Shown: one piece after another, positions 25,640 through 34,304 of the stretch
Layout: the number at the start of each line of letters is the position of its first letter
Position numbering within the stretch: position 1 is the first letter of the stretch
DNA from: Lachnospiraceae bacterium AB2028
GTDB taxonomy: Bacteria > Bacillota > Clostridia > Lachnospirales > Lachnospiraceae
Assembly (NCBI GenBank): GCA_000621425.1
Contig: KK211275.1
Coordinates: 660,523-724,522 of the forward strand
Reading direction: 5' to 3'
DNA length: 64,000 nt
Notes under the pieces: model-generated
Told to the model about the DNA's origin: nothing
The model's input: the letters and a program-made list of their open reading frames with translations, nothing else
Database searches by the model: none
Translations under genes and position numbers: made by a program

Positions 25640-26991
25640 ATCAGATCCAGTCCGTATCCCATCTCAGCGATAAGCCTGAAAGATGGTTCAAGCTCTGCCT
25701 TCGGTATAAAACTCAATCGGCTCTTTGCCGGTCTATTGCCATTACAAAGTGCATAGTTCGAATCATTTATAAAGCGATTGCCCTGCTTATTATCATTACC
25801 ATAGAACTCTCCATTTCTTGCATCTTCAAATCCACGGTAACTTCCGCCAGCAAATCCTCTTGCAAAACTTCCCTGTACAAAGGAGCTATTATTATAACTT
25901 CCTGACAGCCAGTATTCCCTGCCGTAGCTGCCGCCGGAATAACTTCCCGCCATCCTGTACATCTGCGAGTGGTAGCTTCCACCCACAAAGCTTCCTGTCA
26001 GAGCTAAACCTGCAGACATTCCAAAGGATCCGAAGAGCCAGCTGTAACTGCCGATATTAAAGCTCCCTGCAAAGAAATTGCCGAAGCCCCAGAAATTATA
26101 GCTGCCGCCTACAAGACGATAGCTTCCCTGCAAGAACTGCTCCAGCCTGTACTGGCCGCCCATAAAGTTTCCTGTAAAGTAGCTTCCGGCTGACCACTTA
26201 TATGTGCTGTAACTTCCGAATGCATATTCCCATTCCCAGTTATGTGAAAAGGCATAGCTTCCAAATGAATAGGAACCTGCAGTATATGACCCCAGCATAA
26301 ATGCAGTGAAAGAATAGCTTCCGGCCGTAAAACTTCCATAGGAATAGCTTCCCTGCAAAAATCCGCTTATATTATAGCTGCCGGCAGAAAAACTGCCTGT
26401 ACTGTAGCTGCCAGTATTAAAAAATTTAGCAGTGTAGCTCCCCTGCGTGTAGCTTCCGTTAGCATCATTAACGGGACTGTATTTGCCAAAGCTAAACGTA
26501 GCAGGACTATAGCTTGCATTAAAGCTTACGCCCCTGCCATTGTATTCATCGTAGTCACAAGCATCTACAATGACATTTTTACGGCTAACAAAACATATAT
26601 TTTCAGGCTTCCTGATAGGACAGCCATTGTAGTACATATCATAAAGGGCACCGTCATTTTCAACAGCAAAAAGTATAGCCCTGAGCCTTCCTTTTGAAGC
26701 CTGAAGCTTCACATAAACAGGCAGGCCCTCCCCTTTGTTCAATAAGGAAACTGCCGTATCCTGGTCACAGTGAAGCATAAAGCCGCCATCAGGCAGACGC
26801 TGTGATAATTTCCTGTTGAATTCTCCGTTCCAGACTACATATACAGAAAAGGCCGACAGATCCGAACTATAATTTTCGTACATAAAGAAAGCATAGCCGG
26901 AATGAAATGCCGCAAGATGGTTTATTCGGTTGTCAAATGACTGTAGTGACTCGTCCTTACGACGGTCAAGCCAGCCAAAAACTTTTGACAT
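25636..26991 (-). CDS. Gly-Ser-aromatic pentapeptide-repeat protein with amidotransferase-like N-terminal domain
   Basis: A 451-residue protein with three parts. Residues 1-155 resemble a degenerate class-II amidotransferase (Asn-synthetase N-domain) layout: MSKVFGWL against the usual MCGIxGfl, VVWNGEFN against NGEIYN, CDQDTAVSLL against SDTEVLL, and KGRLRAILFAVEND. Ser2 replaces the nucleophilic Cys2. Residues about 159-387 are pentapeptide repeats, GS[Y/F]xx, with an aromatic at nearly every fifth position and about 25 GSY/GSF copies, predicting a right-handed quadrilateral beta-helix with an aromatic core. The last 64 residues are not repetitive. No signal peptide. The start at 26991 has only a purine-rich AAGAAAGAG as ribosome binding site. 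Promoter at 27060-27088. Confidence 0.7.
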   Translation of the reverse strand: MSKVFGWLDRRKDESLQSFDNRINHLAAFHSGYAFFMYENYSSDLSAFSVYVVWNGEFNRKLSQRLPDGGFMLHCDQDTAVSLLNKGEGLPVYVKLQASKGRLRAILFAVENDGALYDMYYNGCPIRKPENICFVSRKNVIVDACDYDEYNGRGVSFNASYSPATFSFGKYSPVNDANGSYTQGSYTAKFFNTGSYSTGSFSAGSYNISGFLQGSYSYGSFTAGSYSFTAFMLGSYTAGSYSFGSYAFSHNWEWEYAFGSYSTYKWSAGSYFTGNFMGGQYRLEQFLQGSYRLVGGSYNFWGFGNFFAGSFNIGSYSWLFGSFGMSAGLALTGSFVGGSYHSQMYRMAGSYSGGSYGREYWLSGSYNNSSFVQGSFARGFAGGSYRGFEDARNGEFYGNDNKQGNRFINDSNYALCNGNRPAKSRLSFIPKAELEPSFRLIAEMGYGLDLI

Positions 26992-27059
26992 ACAAACTCT
27001 TTCTTGGGGATAAAAACATAATTTTTTCGATATAACCCCAAAATACAATATTTTGATTA

Positions 27060-27088
27060 ATTATAATGGTTTATTATGTGATTTACAA
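27060..27088 (-). promoter_or_regulatory. Promoter of the pentapeptide-repeat/glycosyltransferase-like pair
   Basis: On the minus strand TTGTAA (-35, 27083-27088), a 17-base spacer and consensus TATAAT (-10, 27060-27065), with a predicted leader of about 60 bases. It indicates that the pair is transcribed independently of dut. Confidence 0.6.
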
Positions 27089-27121
27089 GATTTGTATATT
27101 ATAAAGCTCAAATCTGATAGC

Positions 27122-27149
27122 ATACTGCTCCCAAGAAAGGGAGCAGTAT
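27122..27149 (-). terminator. Hairpin after dut, possible terminator
   Basis: A perfect 11-bp stem (ATACTGCTCCC/GGGAGCAGTAT) with a 6-base loop, ending about 11 bases past the dut stop. No T-run follows on either strand, so it may instead protect the dut mRNA 3' end. Confidence 0.45.
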
Positions 27150-27159
27150 CAAAATTTAA

Positions 27160-27591
27160 TCAATTCTTTCCTGTCGTTCCGAATCCGCCCCGGTCGGCAG
27201 CATCCAAGTGTTCAGCCTCCTCGAACTCTATCTTGGGCTGATTTTCCATAATACGGAACTGGCAGATACGGTCATTTACATGTATCTCTGTGTCCCTTAT
27301 GGCAAGTGCCGGCATGAACCACTGATCATTGTCACCGCAATAGGAAGAATCCACTACACCGCAGTGATTTGTCTGTATTATGCCGAAATTCTTAAACGTA
27401 GAGCTCCTGGGAACAATATGAGCCTCATACCCTTCCGGAAGCTGCATAGCCACGCCTAGCGGAATGAGTTTCCACTCTCCCTTCTTAAGGCTGATTTCTT
27501 CAGCACAACGAAGGTCTATCCAGTCGGACTTTCCGTCTATGTAACGAAGTTTTTCAATCTTATCAGTGAAATATTTTATTTTTATGTTCAT
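27160..27591 (-). CDS. dut: dUTP diphosphatase
   Basis: Trimeric dUTPase that hydrolyses dUTP to dUMP, keeping uracil out of DNA and feeding dTMP synthesis. Its 143 residues show the five motifs: IDLRCAEE (1), [11 protein letters not shown] (2), [14 protein letters not shown] (3), DRICQFRI (4) and the C-terminal RGGFGTTGK (5). AAGGAG lies 5 bases before the ATG. The [10 protein letters not shown] form is the Clostridial variant of the usual GxIDxxYxGE. It is flanked by a small membrane-protein gene upstream and a hairpin downstream. Confidence 0.93.
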   Translation of the reverse strand: MNIKIKYFTDKIEKLRYIDGKSDWIDLRCAEEISLKKGEWKLIPLGVAMQLPEGYEAHIVPRSSTFKNFGIIQTNHCGVVDSSYCGDNDQWFMPALAIRDTEIHVNDRICQFRIMENQPKIEFEEAEHLDAADRGGFGTTGKN

Positions 27592-27607
27592 AGGCGCTCC
27601 TTATCTC

Positions 27608-27637
27608 ATAAAAATGACACCCTTACGGATGTCATTA
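27608..27637 (-). terminator. Intrinsic terminator after the 61-aa membrane protein gene
   Basis: An AATGACA/TGTCATT-type stem with an internal mismatch (arms about 27613-27621 and 27628-27636) is followed on the minus strand by TTTTTATG. It lies 17 bases past the stop of the small membrane protein. Confidence 0.6.
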
Positions 27638-27653
27638 ATTAATACCTATCTAC

Positions 27654-27839
27654 TCAGGCTTTTGCAGCAGTCTCAGGACTATCATTTCCCTGCACGCCTT
27701 CAGTCCTTTTGTTCTTCGCTTTTCTCAGTCCGAAGCCTATGAAGAAAGCGGCAACAATTGCAGTGATATAAACAAGGTACGTTACCAGATATGATAAAAA
27801 TCCATCCGGCGAAAACAAAAACAACATTAATTTATCCAT
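27654..27839 (-). CDS. Small single-pass membrane protein, unknown function
   Basis: A 61-residue protein with one transmembrane segment (about residues 14-38, LSYLVTYLVYITAIVAAFFIGFGL) followed by a basic stretch (RKAKNKR) and a polar tail, implying an N-out/C-in topology. Short proteins of this pattern are frequent in Lachnospiraceae; I know no function. The start may be codon 1 or Met5; GGAAGGG lies somewhat far upstream. It has its own terminator, which supports it being a real transcription unit. Confidence 0.6.
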   Translation of the reverse strand: MDKLMLFLFSPDGFLSYLVTYLVYITAIVAAFFIGFGLRKAKNKRTEGVQGNDSPETAAKA

Positions 27840-28029
27840 TTTTCAGAATCCCTTCCGTGAGCTGTTTCTCCCCCAACTCGATTAAATTTTACCATTGTAC
27901 CTCAATAGCGTCAATATATCCGAACCAAATTCAAGTTTACATAACGGCTAAAATAAGGCTTTTTTCGTGATTGTTCTTCAAAAAAAGCAAATTTTTAAGA
28001 AAACGCTTTCCCAAAAACAGGAACCAGTC

Positions 28030-28503
28030 TCAAAAATCGTCCGTCAGAACAGCATTATTGTCCGCCGCAGATGTTGCCAGACGGTCGCACCTTTCATTAT
28101 AGACATTACCATCATGCCCCTTTACCCAGTTCCATTTTATCTTATGGGGCTCAGCGGCTTTAAGAAGCCGTTCCCACAGGTCCACATTCTTTACAGCCTC
28201 TTTATTGCTCTTCTTCCAGCCGCGCTTTATCCAGCCGTCTATCCAGTTCTGGTTAAAGGCATCCGTCAAATACTTGGAATCCGAATAAAGCTCCACCTCA
28301 CAGGGACGGTTCAGCGTTTCCAGAGCCACTATGGCAGCCATCAGTTCCATGCGGTTGTTTGTAGTCTTTTTATACCCGGCTGAAAGCTCCTTTTCATGGA
28401 TCTCGCCCATAGAATCCGTAAAGCTTATCACTGCTCCGTATCCGCCTGGACCGTCGGGATTTCCCCTGGCAGCACCGTCTGTATATATCATTACTTTTGG
28501 CAT
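28030..28503 (-). CDS. rnhA: Ribonuclease HI
   Basis: Cleaves the RNA strand of RNA-DNA hybrids. Its 157 residues carry the DEDD catalytic set: [44 protein letters not shown] and [15 protein letters not shown]. The start at 28503 is supported by GGGAGGG 4 bases upstream, within the 13-base gap after the MutS-like gene. Last gene of the GGDEF-cdd-MutS-like-rnhA run. Confidence 0.95.
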   Translation of the reverse strand: MPKVMIYTDGAARGNPDGPGGYGAVISFTDSMGEIHEKELSAGYKKTTNNRMELMAAIVALETLNRPCEVELYSDSKYLTDAFNQNWIDGWIKRGWKKSNKEAVKNVDLWERLLKAAEPHKIKWNWVKGHDGNVYNERCDRLATSAADNNAVLTDDF

Positions 28504-28516
28504 TTTACCCTCCCGT

Positions 28517-30238
28517 CTATGGCCGGCTCCACTTTCCTGAAGCCTCAAATTCTCCGGCTCTTTCAGAAGCTTTTTCCGTTATCTCAGTCGGATACCCCAT
28601 TATCTCTATAAGCTTTATGGCATTCCTTGTTGCCGCAGGACCCGCACAAAGCTTATAGCTAAAGCTAATGTCATCATTATCCATATCCTCGCTGAAATGA
28701 TAATTTTCATATTCAGCCTTAAGGATTTCCGTAAGTTCCCTGTCATGGGTAGCAGCCATGGCAAAAATCCCATTCGACTTAAGATATTTAAGTATCTCTG
28801 CTGATGCCGCAATTCTCTCCACTGTATTCGTACCCTTGAGTACCTCGTCAATAAAGCAGGCGATGGTTATCTCAGGCATCTCATCCTTTGCATCCAGTAT
28901 TCTCTTAAGCGCCTTTATCTCCGCCAGGAAAAAGCTGTCTCCGGCCAGAAGATTATCCGACAAGGACATGGAACTGTATATCCTGTGATATGCAGTGGTA
29001 AAGCTGTCAGCACAGGCAAAACATAAGGTTTCAGACAATACCATATTGACCGCAATAGTCTTTAAGAAAGTTGACTTTCCTGAAGCATTTGATCCTGTAA
29101 GCAGCATATTTTCTGAAAGTGAATAACTGTTCTTCACCGGATTCTTTATAAGGGGGTGGTAAATATTTTCAGCACTTTCTGTTCCGGAAAAAACAGGCTC
29201 ACAGACATCCCCGCAGGCCTCCCTGAAGGACGCAGCAGCTACAAGCATCTCTAAATATCCTAAGGTAAAATGGATCTTATCAGCCTCGTCCTTATTTTTT
29301 AACAGTTCCTTGCCTGCTTTTTCAAAAACTATAAGGTCCAAGTGCAGCAGCATGTAGACATAGTCTTTTACCAGACCTAAAGGTGATGCCGCTCCTACAT
29401 CCCCTGCGGTTATCAGCGTCACATAGGTCCTGAAAGCCCCCATCTTATCATACGCATTTTTAAGGCTGTTAAGCTCCGGCGAAAAGAGTTCCTTCGACTT
29501 TTCATCCGGAAAAATCTTATCAATATTCTTTATGAATTCCCCGGTGCTTTTCTGTTCCCGCATCACGATACGGACTACAGAAAGCAACGGCATGATAGCG
29601 GGCTTTACTTTGAAATACCACGCCATATTAAATATAAGTGCAACAGGAAATACTATCAGTCCGAAACGAATGCTTATCAGCATTACTATAATACCTACAG
29701 TAAATATAACAGGTGCCAGTATATGCAGACTACCTTTAGCATTCTTTCCTGCATTCTTAGTCTGTTCGTCCAAATCAGATAAAACAGCGCTAAAAGAAAA
29801 CCTTTTTTCCTTTCCGCTAAGTGCCGAGAGAAACTGCAGGTGTTCCCTCTCTGCCGGATGATCCGAAAAATACCTGATCATCTCATCACGCCTTCTGATC
29901 TCATTATCATTTAACAAAGGTGAACGGAGTACATGGTAAAGTACCTCCTCGCCTGCAGAAGAATATGTGACATTTGCCCTGGCAAAAAGCCGGTTCATAT
30001 CCAGATCATTCCAGGTGATATCATCCAGTACATACCCATTTGCGTGAGCCTGGTAAAACTTTCTTATATTCTGCATTCTGTCCGCAGAAATACCTGCAGT
30101 ATTAAAACTGCCATAGCCTTCATGAATCTCTTTTTTTAATTTTTTCTCCTGGCGGCTGCGCTCTCTGAGTCCGAGCAGAATAAAAATGACTACAAATGCC
30201 GCAAAAGCGACGAGAAAAACCACTGTTGCATTATCCAT
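28517..30238 (-). CDS. Membrane-anchored MutS-like ATPase
   Basis: A 573-residue MutS-family protein lacking the mismatch-recognition domain. An N-terminal transmembrane segment (about residues 4-25, [19 protein letters not shown]) and one or two more near 180-225 ([33 protein letters not shown]) anchor it to the membrane. The C-terminal MutS domain V has Walker [14 protein letters not shown], an [17 protein letters not shown] signature region, Walker [13 protein letters not shown] and the ATHD switch. Such proteins are common in Firmicutes and Bacteroidetes but have no settled role. The start at 30238 lies just after the cdd stop. Confidence 0.85.
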   Translation of the reverse strand: MDNATVVFLVAFAAFVVIFILLGLRERSRQEKKLKKEIHEGYGSFNTAGISADRMQNIRKFYQAHANGYVLDDITWNDLDMNRLFARANVTYSSAGEEVLYHVLRSPLLNDNEIRRRDEMIRYFSDHPAEREHLQFLSALSGKEKRFSFSAVLSDLDEQTKNAGKNAKGSLHILAPVIFTVGIIVMLISIRFGLIVFPVALIFNMAWYFKVKPAIMPLLSVVRIVMREQKSTGEFIKNIDKIFPDEKSKELFSPELNSLKNAYDKMGAFRTYVTLITAGDVGAASPLGLVKDYVYMLLHLDLIVFEKAGKELLKNKDEADKIHFTLGYLEMLVAAASFREACGDVCEPVFSGTESAENIYHPLIKNPVKNSYSLSENMLLTGSNASGKSTFLKTIAVNMVLSETLCFACADSFTTAYHRIYSSMSLSDNLLAGDSFFLAEIKALKRILDAKDEMPEITIACFIDEVLKGTNTVERIAASAEILKYLKSNGIFAMAATHDRELTEILKAEYENYHFSEDMDNDDISFSYKLCAGPAATRNAIKLIEIMGYPTEITEKASERAGEFEASGKWSRP

Positions 30239-30239
30239 T

Positions 30240-30668
30240 TCAAATATCCTTAAAATCAGGGCCAAAACTTTCAGGAAGTAATTCTTCCAATGAAAATTCC
30301 CTGTATCCAAAATCCTTACCGGCTACTACTATGATCATCTCAGAAGGTTCTGAGAATTCACGAAGAACCTGCCTGCACACTCCGCAGGGATATGCCATAC
30401 CCATATTATCCCCTAAGCCTCCGGCTATGGCAATGGCCTTAAACCTTCTTTTTCCTTCGCTGACGGCCTTAAAAACAGCAGTACGCTCAGCACAGTTTGT
30501 TGCTCCGTAGGATGCATTTTCAACATTGCATCCGGTATAAATGTTTCCGTCTTCGCATAAAAGAGCAGCACCTACCTGATAATCAGAATAAGGCGCATAG
30601 GAATTTTTTCTTGCCTCATATGCTTTCGATATCAGATCGTTCCGTATTTCTTCATCAAGCATCGTCAT
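30240..30668 (-). CDS. cdd: Cytidine deaminase
   Basis: Zinc enzyme deaminating cytidine and deoxycytidine to (deoxy)uridine in pyrimidine salvage. Its 142 residues show the homotetrameric type motifs: SYAPYSDYQVGAAL, CNVENASYGATNCAERTAVFKA (catalytic glutamate and first Zn cysteine) and PCGVCRQVLREF (two Zn cysteines). Its ATG overlaps the stop of the GGDEF gene as ATGA, so it is translationally coupled, and the MutS-like gene begins at once after it. Confidence 0.95.
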   Translation of the reverse strand: MTMLDEEIRNDLISKAYEARKNSYAPYSDYQVGAALLCEDGNIYTGCNVENASYGATNCAERTAVFKAVSEGKRRFKAIAIAGGLGDNMGMAYPCGVCRQVLREFSEPSEMIIVVAGKDFGYREFSLEELLPESFGPDFKDI

Positions 30669-32257
30669 TCACCTTTACTTTTAAAATCTTCTTTCATTTC
30701 AGCCTTGTCACGCTGCATTTCACTAATTGCACGCTCCGCAAGGTCTTCCACGCTTAGGTCCCTATCTTTGTCGTAATATGCCACGCCTATAGCAGCCGAC
30801 ACTTTCTCCCATGGCTTTAGGGCCCTGTCCTCACTTAATTTATTTAGCCTTGCCTTAAACTCTGCAACAAGCTTTTCGCTGTTCCTAAGGTCATCCCCCT
30901 TCAGGACAACCATAAACTTGTCGCCCCCCACCTTGAACACAGGGGAATGCTCAAACACATGACAGACAATAAAACAGAGTTTTCGTATTGCGTGATTTCC
31001 GTTATCGTAGCCGTACTCTTCATTTATTGCCTTCAGGCCGTTCATATCTACCGATGCCAGGCCAAATTCTGTCTTTTCATTCTCTATATCCAATGCAAGT
31101 TTCTTAGCCTCTTCATCAAAGGCATTACGGTTCCTTATGCCAGTAAGCATATCCTTATAGCCCTGACCACTGGCTTTTCTCACCTCAGCCTTGGTATCGG
31201 ACAGTACCTGGGAAGTATACTGCAGGCTCTTAATCTGCTTTTCCACTTCCCTTATTAGATTGCTGAATGCAGCAGAAAGGTCGGCTATTTCATCCGTTCC
31301 GTTAATGCTTTCGTCTATGCTGTCTGCAACCCTGGACTCCCTTGATTTTGTATACTCCCTGACATGGCCGGCCAGTTTTTCAATTCTTTCGGTAATGGAC
31401 CGGCTTATAACCTCGATTATGGCAAATGTCGCAACAAGATATACAAGTGCAATTATAGCAAGCTGCTTAAGCGTATCCTCAAGGATTTCCTTATTTACCC
31501 TGTCGACCTCTATCTCTGTAGCAATAAGTCCCATCTTCTCACCGTTGATAACAAGAGGTGTGTAGTAGCAGTATGTATGGCCATAGGAATTATTGAATTC
31601 TTTAAATCCTTCCTGCTTCTCTCCTGTTTCCCAGGTTTTCCACATTATCGCATAATCATCCGGACCATTGTAATATGTATCACCAAGGTACATGATCTTG
31701 TCCATAGCAGGATCCGGCGACTCACCGTCCTCAAGATGATCATTGGGCGTGGTGCGTTCGCCGTCTATCATATACATTACCTCATGATTCTGTTCATCCA
31801 TCACAAGATAATAAGTATACGGAAGGTCAAATGCCGTCCTAGCCTCCTCAAACGCCAGGAGCCAGTACATATGATAATACCTGTAGTATTCCAGCTGAAG
31901 CTCCGTTTCAACATCCGCAAAATCAACATCCCTTCCCAAAACCTTGCCTGGATGTGTATCAATGATCATCTGCTCGGCTGAGATCTGGTAGGACAGGTAA
32001 TCGTCCGCATCTATAGGCAGATTAAATTCTTTATAATGCTCAAGGTAAAAATTCTGATATTCGATAAAACGGTCTCCATCCCCGACCATAAGTCCGGCAA
32101 GATACTCACCCACATCCCGGACATTGATCTCGCACTGCCTCTTATAGCTGCTCATCTGAACTGAATAAATAAGAATTCCTGAAAGTGATAAAGTGACAAC
32201 AGTAAAAATTAAGAATACTGCTATGATCTTATTGCTGATACTTTTTTTTGCCCCCAT
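30665..32257 (-). CDS. Membrane sensor with degenerate GGDEF domain
   Basis: About 530 residues. An N-terminal transmembrane helix (IIAVFLIFTVVTLSLSGILIY), a Cache-like extracytoplasmic sensor region to about residue 260, a second helix (LAIIALVYLVATFAIIEV), a HAMP-like linker and a C-terminal GGDEF domain. The signature reads GGDKF rather than GG[DE]EF, so Lys replaces the usual acidic fourth residue and cyclase activity is doubtful; it may bind GTP or c-di-GMP only. I favour the ATG at 32257, downstream of GGGGGG; the earliest in-frame ATG at 32290 overlaps the promoter region and cannot be translated from it. Coupled to cdd. Confidence 0.8.
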   Translation of the reverse strand: MGAKKSISNKIIAVFLIFTVVTLSLSGILIYSVQMSSYKRQCEINVRDVGEYLAGLMVGDGDRFIEYQNFYLEHYKEFNLPIDADDYLSYQISAEQMIIDTHPGKVLGRDVDFADVETELQLEYYRYYHMYWLLAFEEARTAFDLPYTYYLVMDEQNHEVMYMIDGERTTPNDHLEDGESPDPAMDKIMYLGDTYYNGPDDYAIMWKTWETGEKQEGFKEFNNSYGHTYCYYTPLVINGEKMGLIATEIEVDRVNKEILEDTLKQLAIIALVYLVATFAIIEVISRSITERIEKLAGHVREYTKSRESRVADSIDESINGTDEIADLSAAFSNLIREVEKQIKSLQYTSQVLSDTKAEVRKASGQGYKDMLTGIRNRNAFDEEAKKLALDIENEKTEFGLASVDMNGLKAINEEYGYDNGNHAIRKLCFIVCHVFEHSPVFKVGGDKFMVVLKGDDLRNSEKLVAEFKARLNKLSEDRALKPWEKVSAAIGVAYYDKDRDLSVEDLAERAISEMQRDKAEMKEDFKSKGE

Positions 32258-32290
32258 AAAAAACTTCATCCCCCCACAATGAATGTTCAT

Positions 32291-32299
32291 ATTATATCA
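32291..32299 (-). promoter_or_regulatory. Extended -10 promoter of the GGDEF-cdd-MutS-rnhA operon
   Basis: TGATATAAT on the minus strand (TATAAT at 32291-32296). The -35 is weak (TGGAAA, 32314-32319). Predicted transcription starts near 32284, which excludes the first in-frame ATG of the GGDEF gene as a start. Confidence 0.55.
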
Positions 32300-32364
32300 C
32301 TTTTTCATATATTTTTCCATACTGCCTCCCCCCATTCAAAATTATCCGAAATGTCTCAAAAATA

Positions 32365-32373
32365 TGGTAAAAT
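32365..32373 (+). promoter_or_regulatory. Extended -10 promoter of the ABC cassette
   Basis: TGGTAAAAT (TAAAAT at 32368-32373) on the plus strand, about 37 bases before the first ATG of the cassette. No good -35. The following leader has no recognisable Shine-Dalgarno sequence before the ATG at 32411. Confidence 0.45.
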
Positions 32374-32410
32374 CTTATCCGTAGCGTTTATTCTTTGATA
32401 AATTAAAATT

Positions 32411-33145
32411 ATGGACGAAAAAAAAGGCAAAAATTTCACCGGTCTGCAGGCCGGCAATATCTCATATTCGTACAGGAACCACAAGGTACTCAAGAATGTT
32501 TCATTTGAGCTGCCCAAAGGAAAAGCCGCCGCGCTTTTAGGAGCAAACGGCAGCGGAAAATCCACTCTCCTGTCCATACTTTCCGGAATAAGGCATTCAG
32601 GCACTCCCGGTGACGGCAGCAATCCCTTCTATACCTATTGCGATGGAGAACATACATCAGATCTTTTCCAGGACAAGAAAAGCTGTTCACGCATAATTTC
32701 ATATGTTCCGCAGGAAGATCCCCTGATGCCTGAGCTGTCCGTAAAAGATAACCTTTTATTGTGGTACAGCGGTTCCAAAGCCGGATTCCAGTCTGCCTTG
32801 CAGAGCCATGCCATCGCAGCTCTTGATATCACTCCGTTCATGAATAAACCCGTCAGGGCTCTTTCCGGCGGCATGCGTAAGCGTGTAAGCCTTGCCGCAG
32901 CCCTTATAAACAATCCAGAAGTCCTGCTCTTAGATGAGCCTGCCTCCGCCCTTGACCTTAGCTTTAAGGCAGAGCTTAGGAACTATCTCCGGGAATTAAG
33001 GGAAAACGGAACTACCCTTCTTATCAGCACCCATGATGAAGAAGACCTTGATATATGCGATATTGCCTTTTTATTAAAGGACGGAGTTCTTTCTTCCATA
33101 TCGCCGTCCTTAAGGGGCGAAGAATTACTTAAGCTGATCCGATGA
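32411..33145 (+). CDS. ABC transporter ATP-binding protein
   Basis: A 244-residue ABC ATPase. Walker A LLGANGSGKSTL, Q-loop YVPQEDP, signature LSGGMRKRVSLAAAL, Walker B VLLLDEPASALD and the switch histidine ISTHDEED are all intact. The fold fits the ABC-2 exporter type (drug, polysaccharide or bacteriocin export). First gene of a four-gene cassette; its stop overlaps the next start as ATGA. It lacks an obvious ribosome binding site. Confidence 0.93.
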   Translation: MDEKKGKNFTGLQAGNISYSYRNHKVLKNVSFELPKGKAAALLGANGSGKSTLLSILSGIRHSGTPGDGSNPFYTYCDGEHTSDLFQDKKSCSRIISYVPQEDPLMPELSVKDNLLLWYSGSKAGFQSALQSHAIAALDITPFMNKPVRALSGGMRKRVSLAAALINNPEVLLLDEPASALDLSFKAELRNYLRELRENGTTLLISTHDEEDLDICDIAFLLKDGVLSSISPSLRGEELLKLIR

Positions 33146-34302
33146 AGAACCTGTTTAAAAATCCCAAGATAGTGATACCTGCAGCCATTATTATCATTAC
33201 TGTAGTTATTTCTATTCTGTCAGTTTTAAACTCACCCCGGTTCAGGGTGATTGCGGCACTCTATGATGCATTAGACACTGAAATGATAGATAACTGCCTG
33301 ACAGCTCCTGTCACCGTGGATGCCGGATTTATCATAAGCTCCCTTGAATGCGAAGCAGTTCCGGACGATTCAATTTTTTCCGGTGCCGGATTAAAGCTCT
33401 CTGCCATGACGGATATTGACAACAGAATGTCAGATGTGAAACTTACGCCCACATTCCTCATCTATGCAGCACCTTCAATATGCATCAGGCAGCGGGATGA
33501 TTTATTAGGAATATCTTCTCCCGAGCTATATGACAAAGAGTTAGTTTTTGATGTGCAGCACCCATTTGATGGATATGAGAATTCAGAGCTCTGCGAAATG
33601 CTCGGCACTGACCTACCTGAAGATTTAAACTATGTTTCTGCCGACCAGCTGAAATATCCGGCAGAAATAAAGAAAAAATACTCAAAAAAAGAACTGCGAA
33701 AAAAAATACTTGAATCCGACATAAAAAAGAATTCAGGATATGCACCCCTGACTGCACCGGACGGACATGAATATGACTGCGAAAGCTATACCCTTACTTT
33801 AAGCTCCGGCGAAATAATTACAGTCTGCATAGACAGGGCCGGGAAACTCCGCTGTTTAAAATATGACTGCGCATCACTTTATTTTTACGGCACTAAAGAA
33901 GTAACAGATGAATTCTACCTTGAGATAGAACAGCTACCGCTAAAGGACGACATTACTATTACTCTCACTGCATACGGAACGGCTGACAATTACAAGCAGA
34001 ACAAATACAGCATGGATAAAGAATTCACAGTTGAAGCAGATAACATCGAATTCACTTTGTATTCCGAAAGAAATACGCTGATACACATAAACGGAAGTGC
34101 CAATGCTACTCTCCTTCCGGGAGATGACACAATATGTGATGACCTTCCAGATGAAGATCTTTACAGCATGAGCCGGAGCGATATACAGAATGCACTGGCT
34201 ATGATATACGGAAACCTGCATAATAACCAGCTTACAGAATTGATAATGTCATACATGGGAGAAACGGGCTTTGATGATCCCATGAGCCCTGAAACAAGAT
34301 AA
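33142..34302 (+). CDS. Membrane-anchored protein of unknown function in the ABC cassette
   Basis: A 386-residue protein with one N-terminal transmembrane segment (about residues 10-28, IVIPAAIIIITVVISILSVL) and a large outside-facing domain rich in Asp, Glu, Ser and Tyr, without a lipobox. I recognise no domain. It is translationally coupled to the ATPase upstream (ATGA) and lies 2 bases before the first permease, so it is probably an accessory (substrate-capture or partner) subunit of the exporter. Confidence 0.7.
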   Translation: MKNLFKNPKIVIPAAIIIITVVISILSVLNSPRFRVIAALYDALDTEMIDNCLTAPVTVDAGFIISSLECEAVPDDSIFSGAGLKLSAMTDIDNRMSDVKLTPTFLIYAAPSICIRQRDDLLGISSPELYDKELVFDVQHPFDGYENSELCEMLGTDLPEDLNYVSADQLKYPAEIKKKYSKKELRKKILESDIKKNSGYAPLTAPDGHEYDCESYTLTLSSGEIITVCIDRAGKLRCLKYDCASLYFYGTKEVTDEFYLEIEQLPLKDDITITLTAYGTADNYKQNKYSMDKEFTVEADNIEFTLYSERNTLIHINGSANATLLPGDDTICDDLPDEDLYSMSRSDIQNALAMIYGNLHNNQLTELIMSYMGETGFDDPMSPETR

Positions 34303-34304
34303 AA

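Noticed and set aside
25636-26530. Tandem repeats in DNA that could suggest a CRISPR array or satellite
   Set aside because: Unit lengths follow coding pentads, repeats are diverged in DNA and in frame within one gene; no constant repeat with unique spacers.
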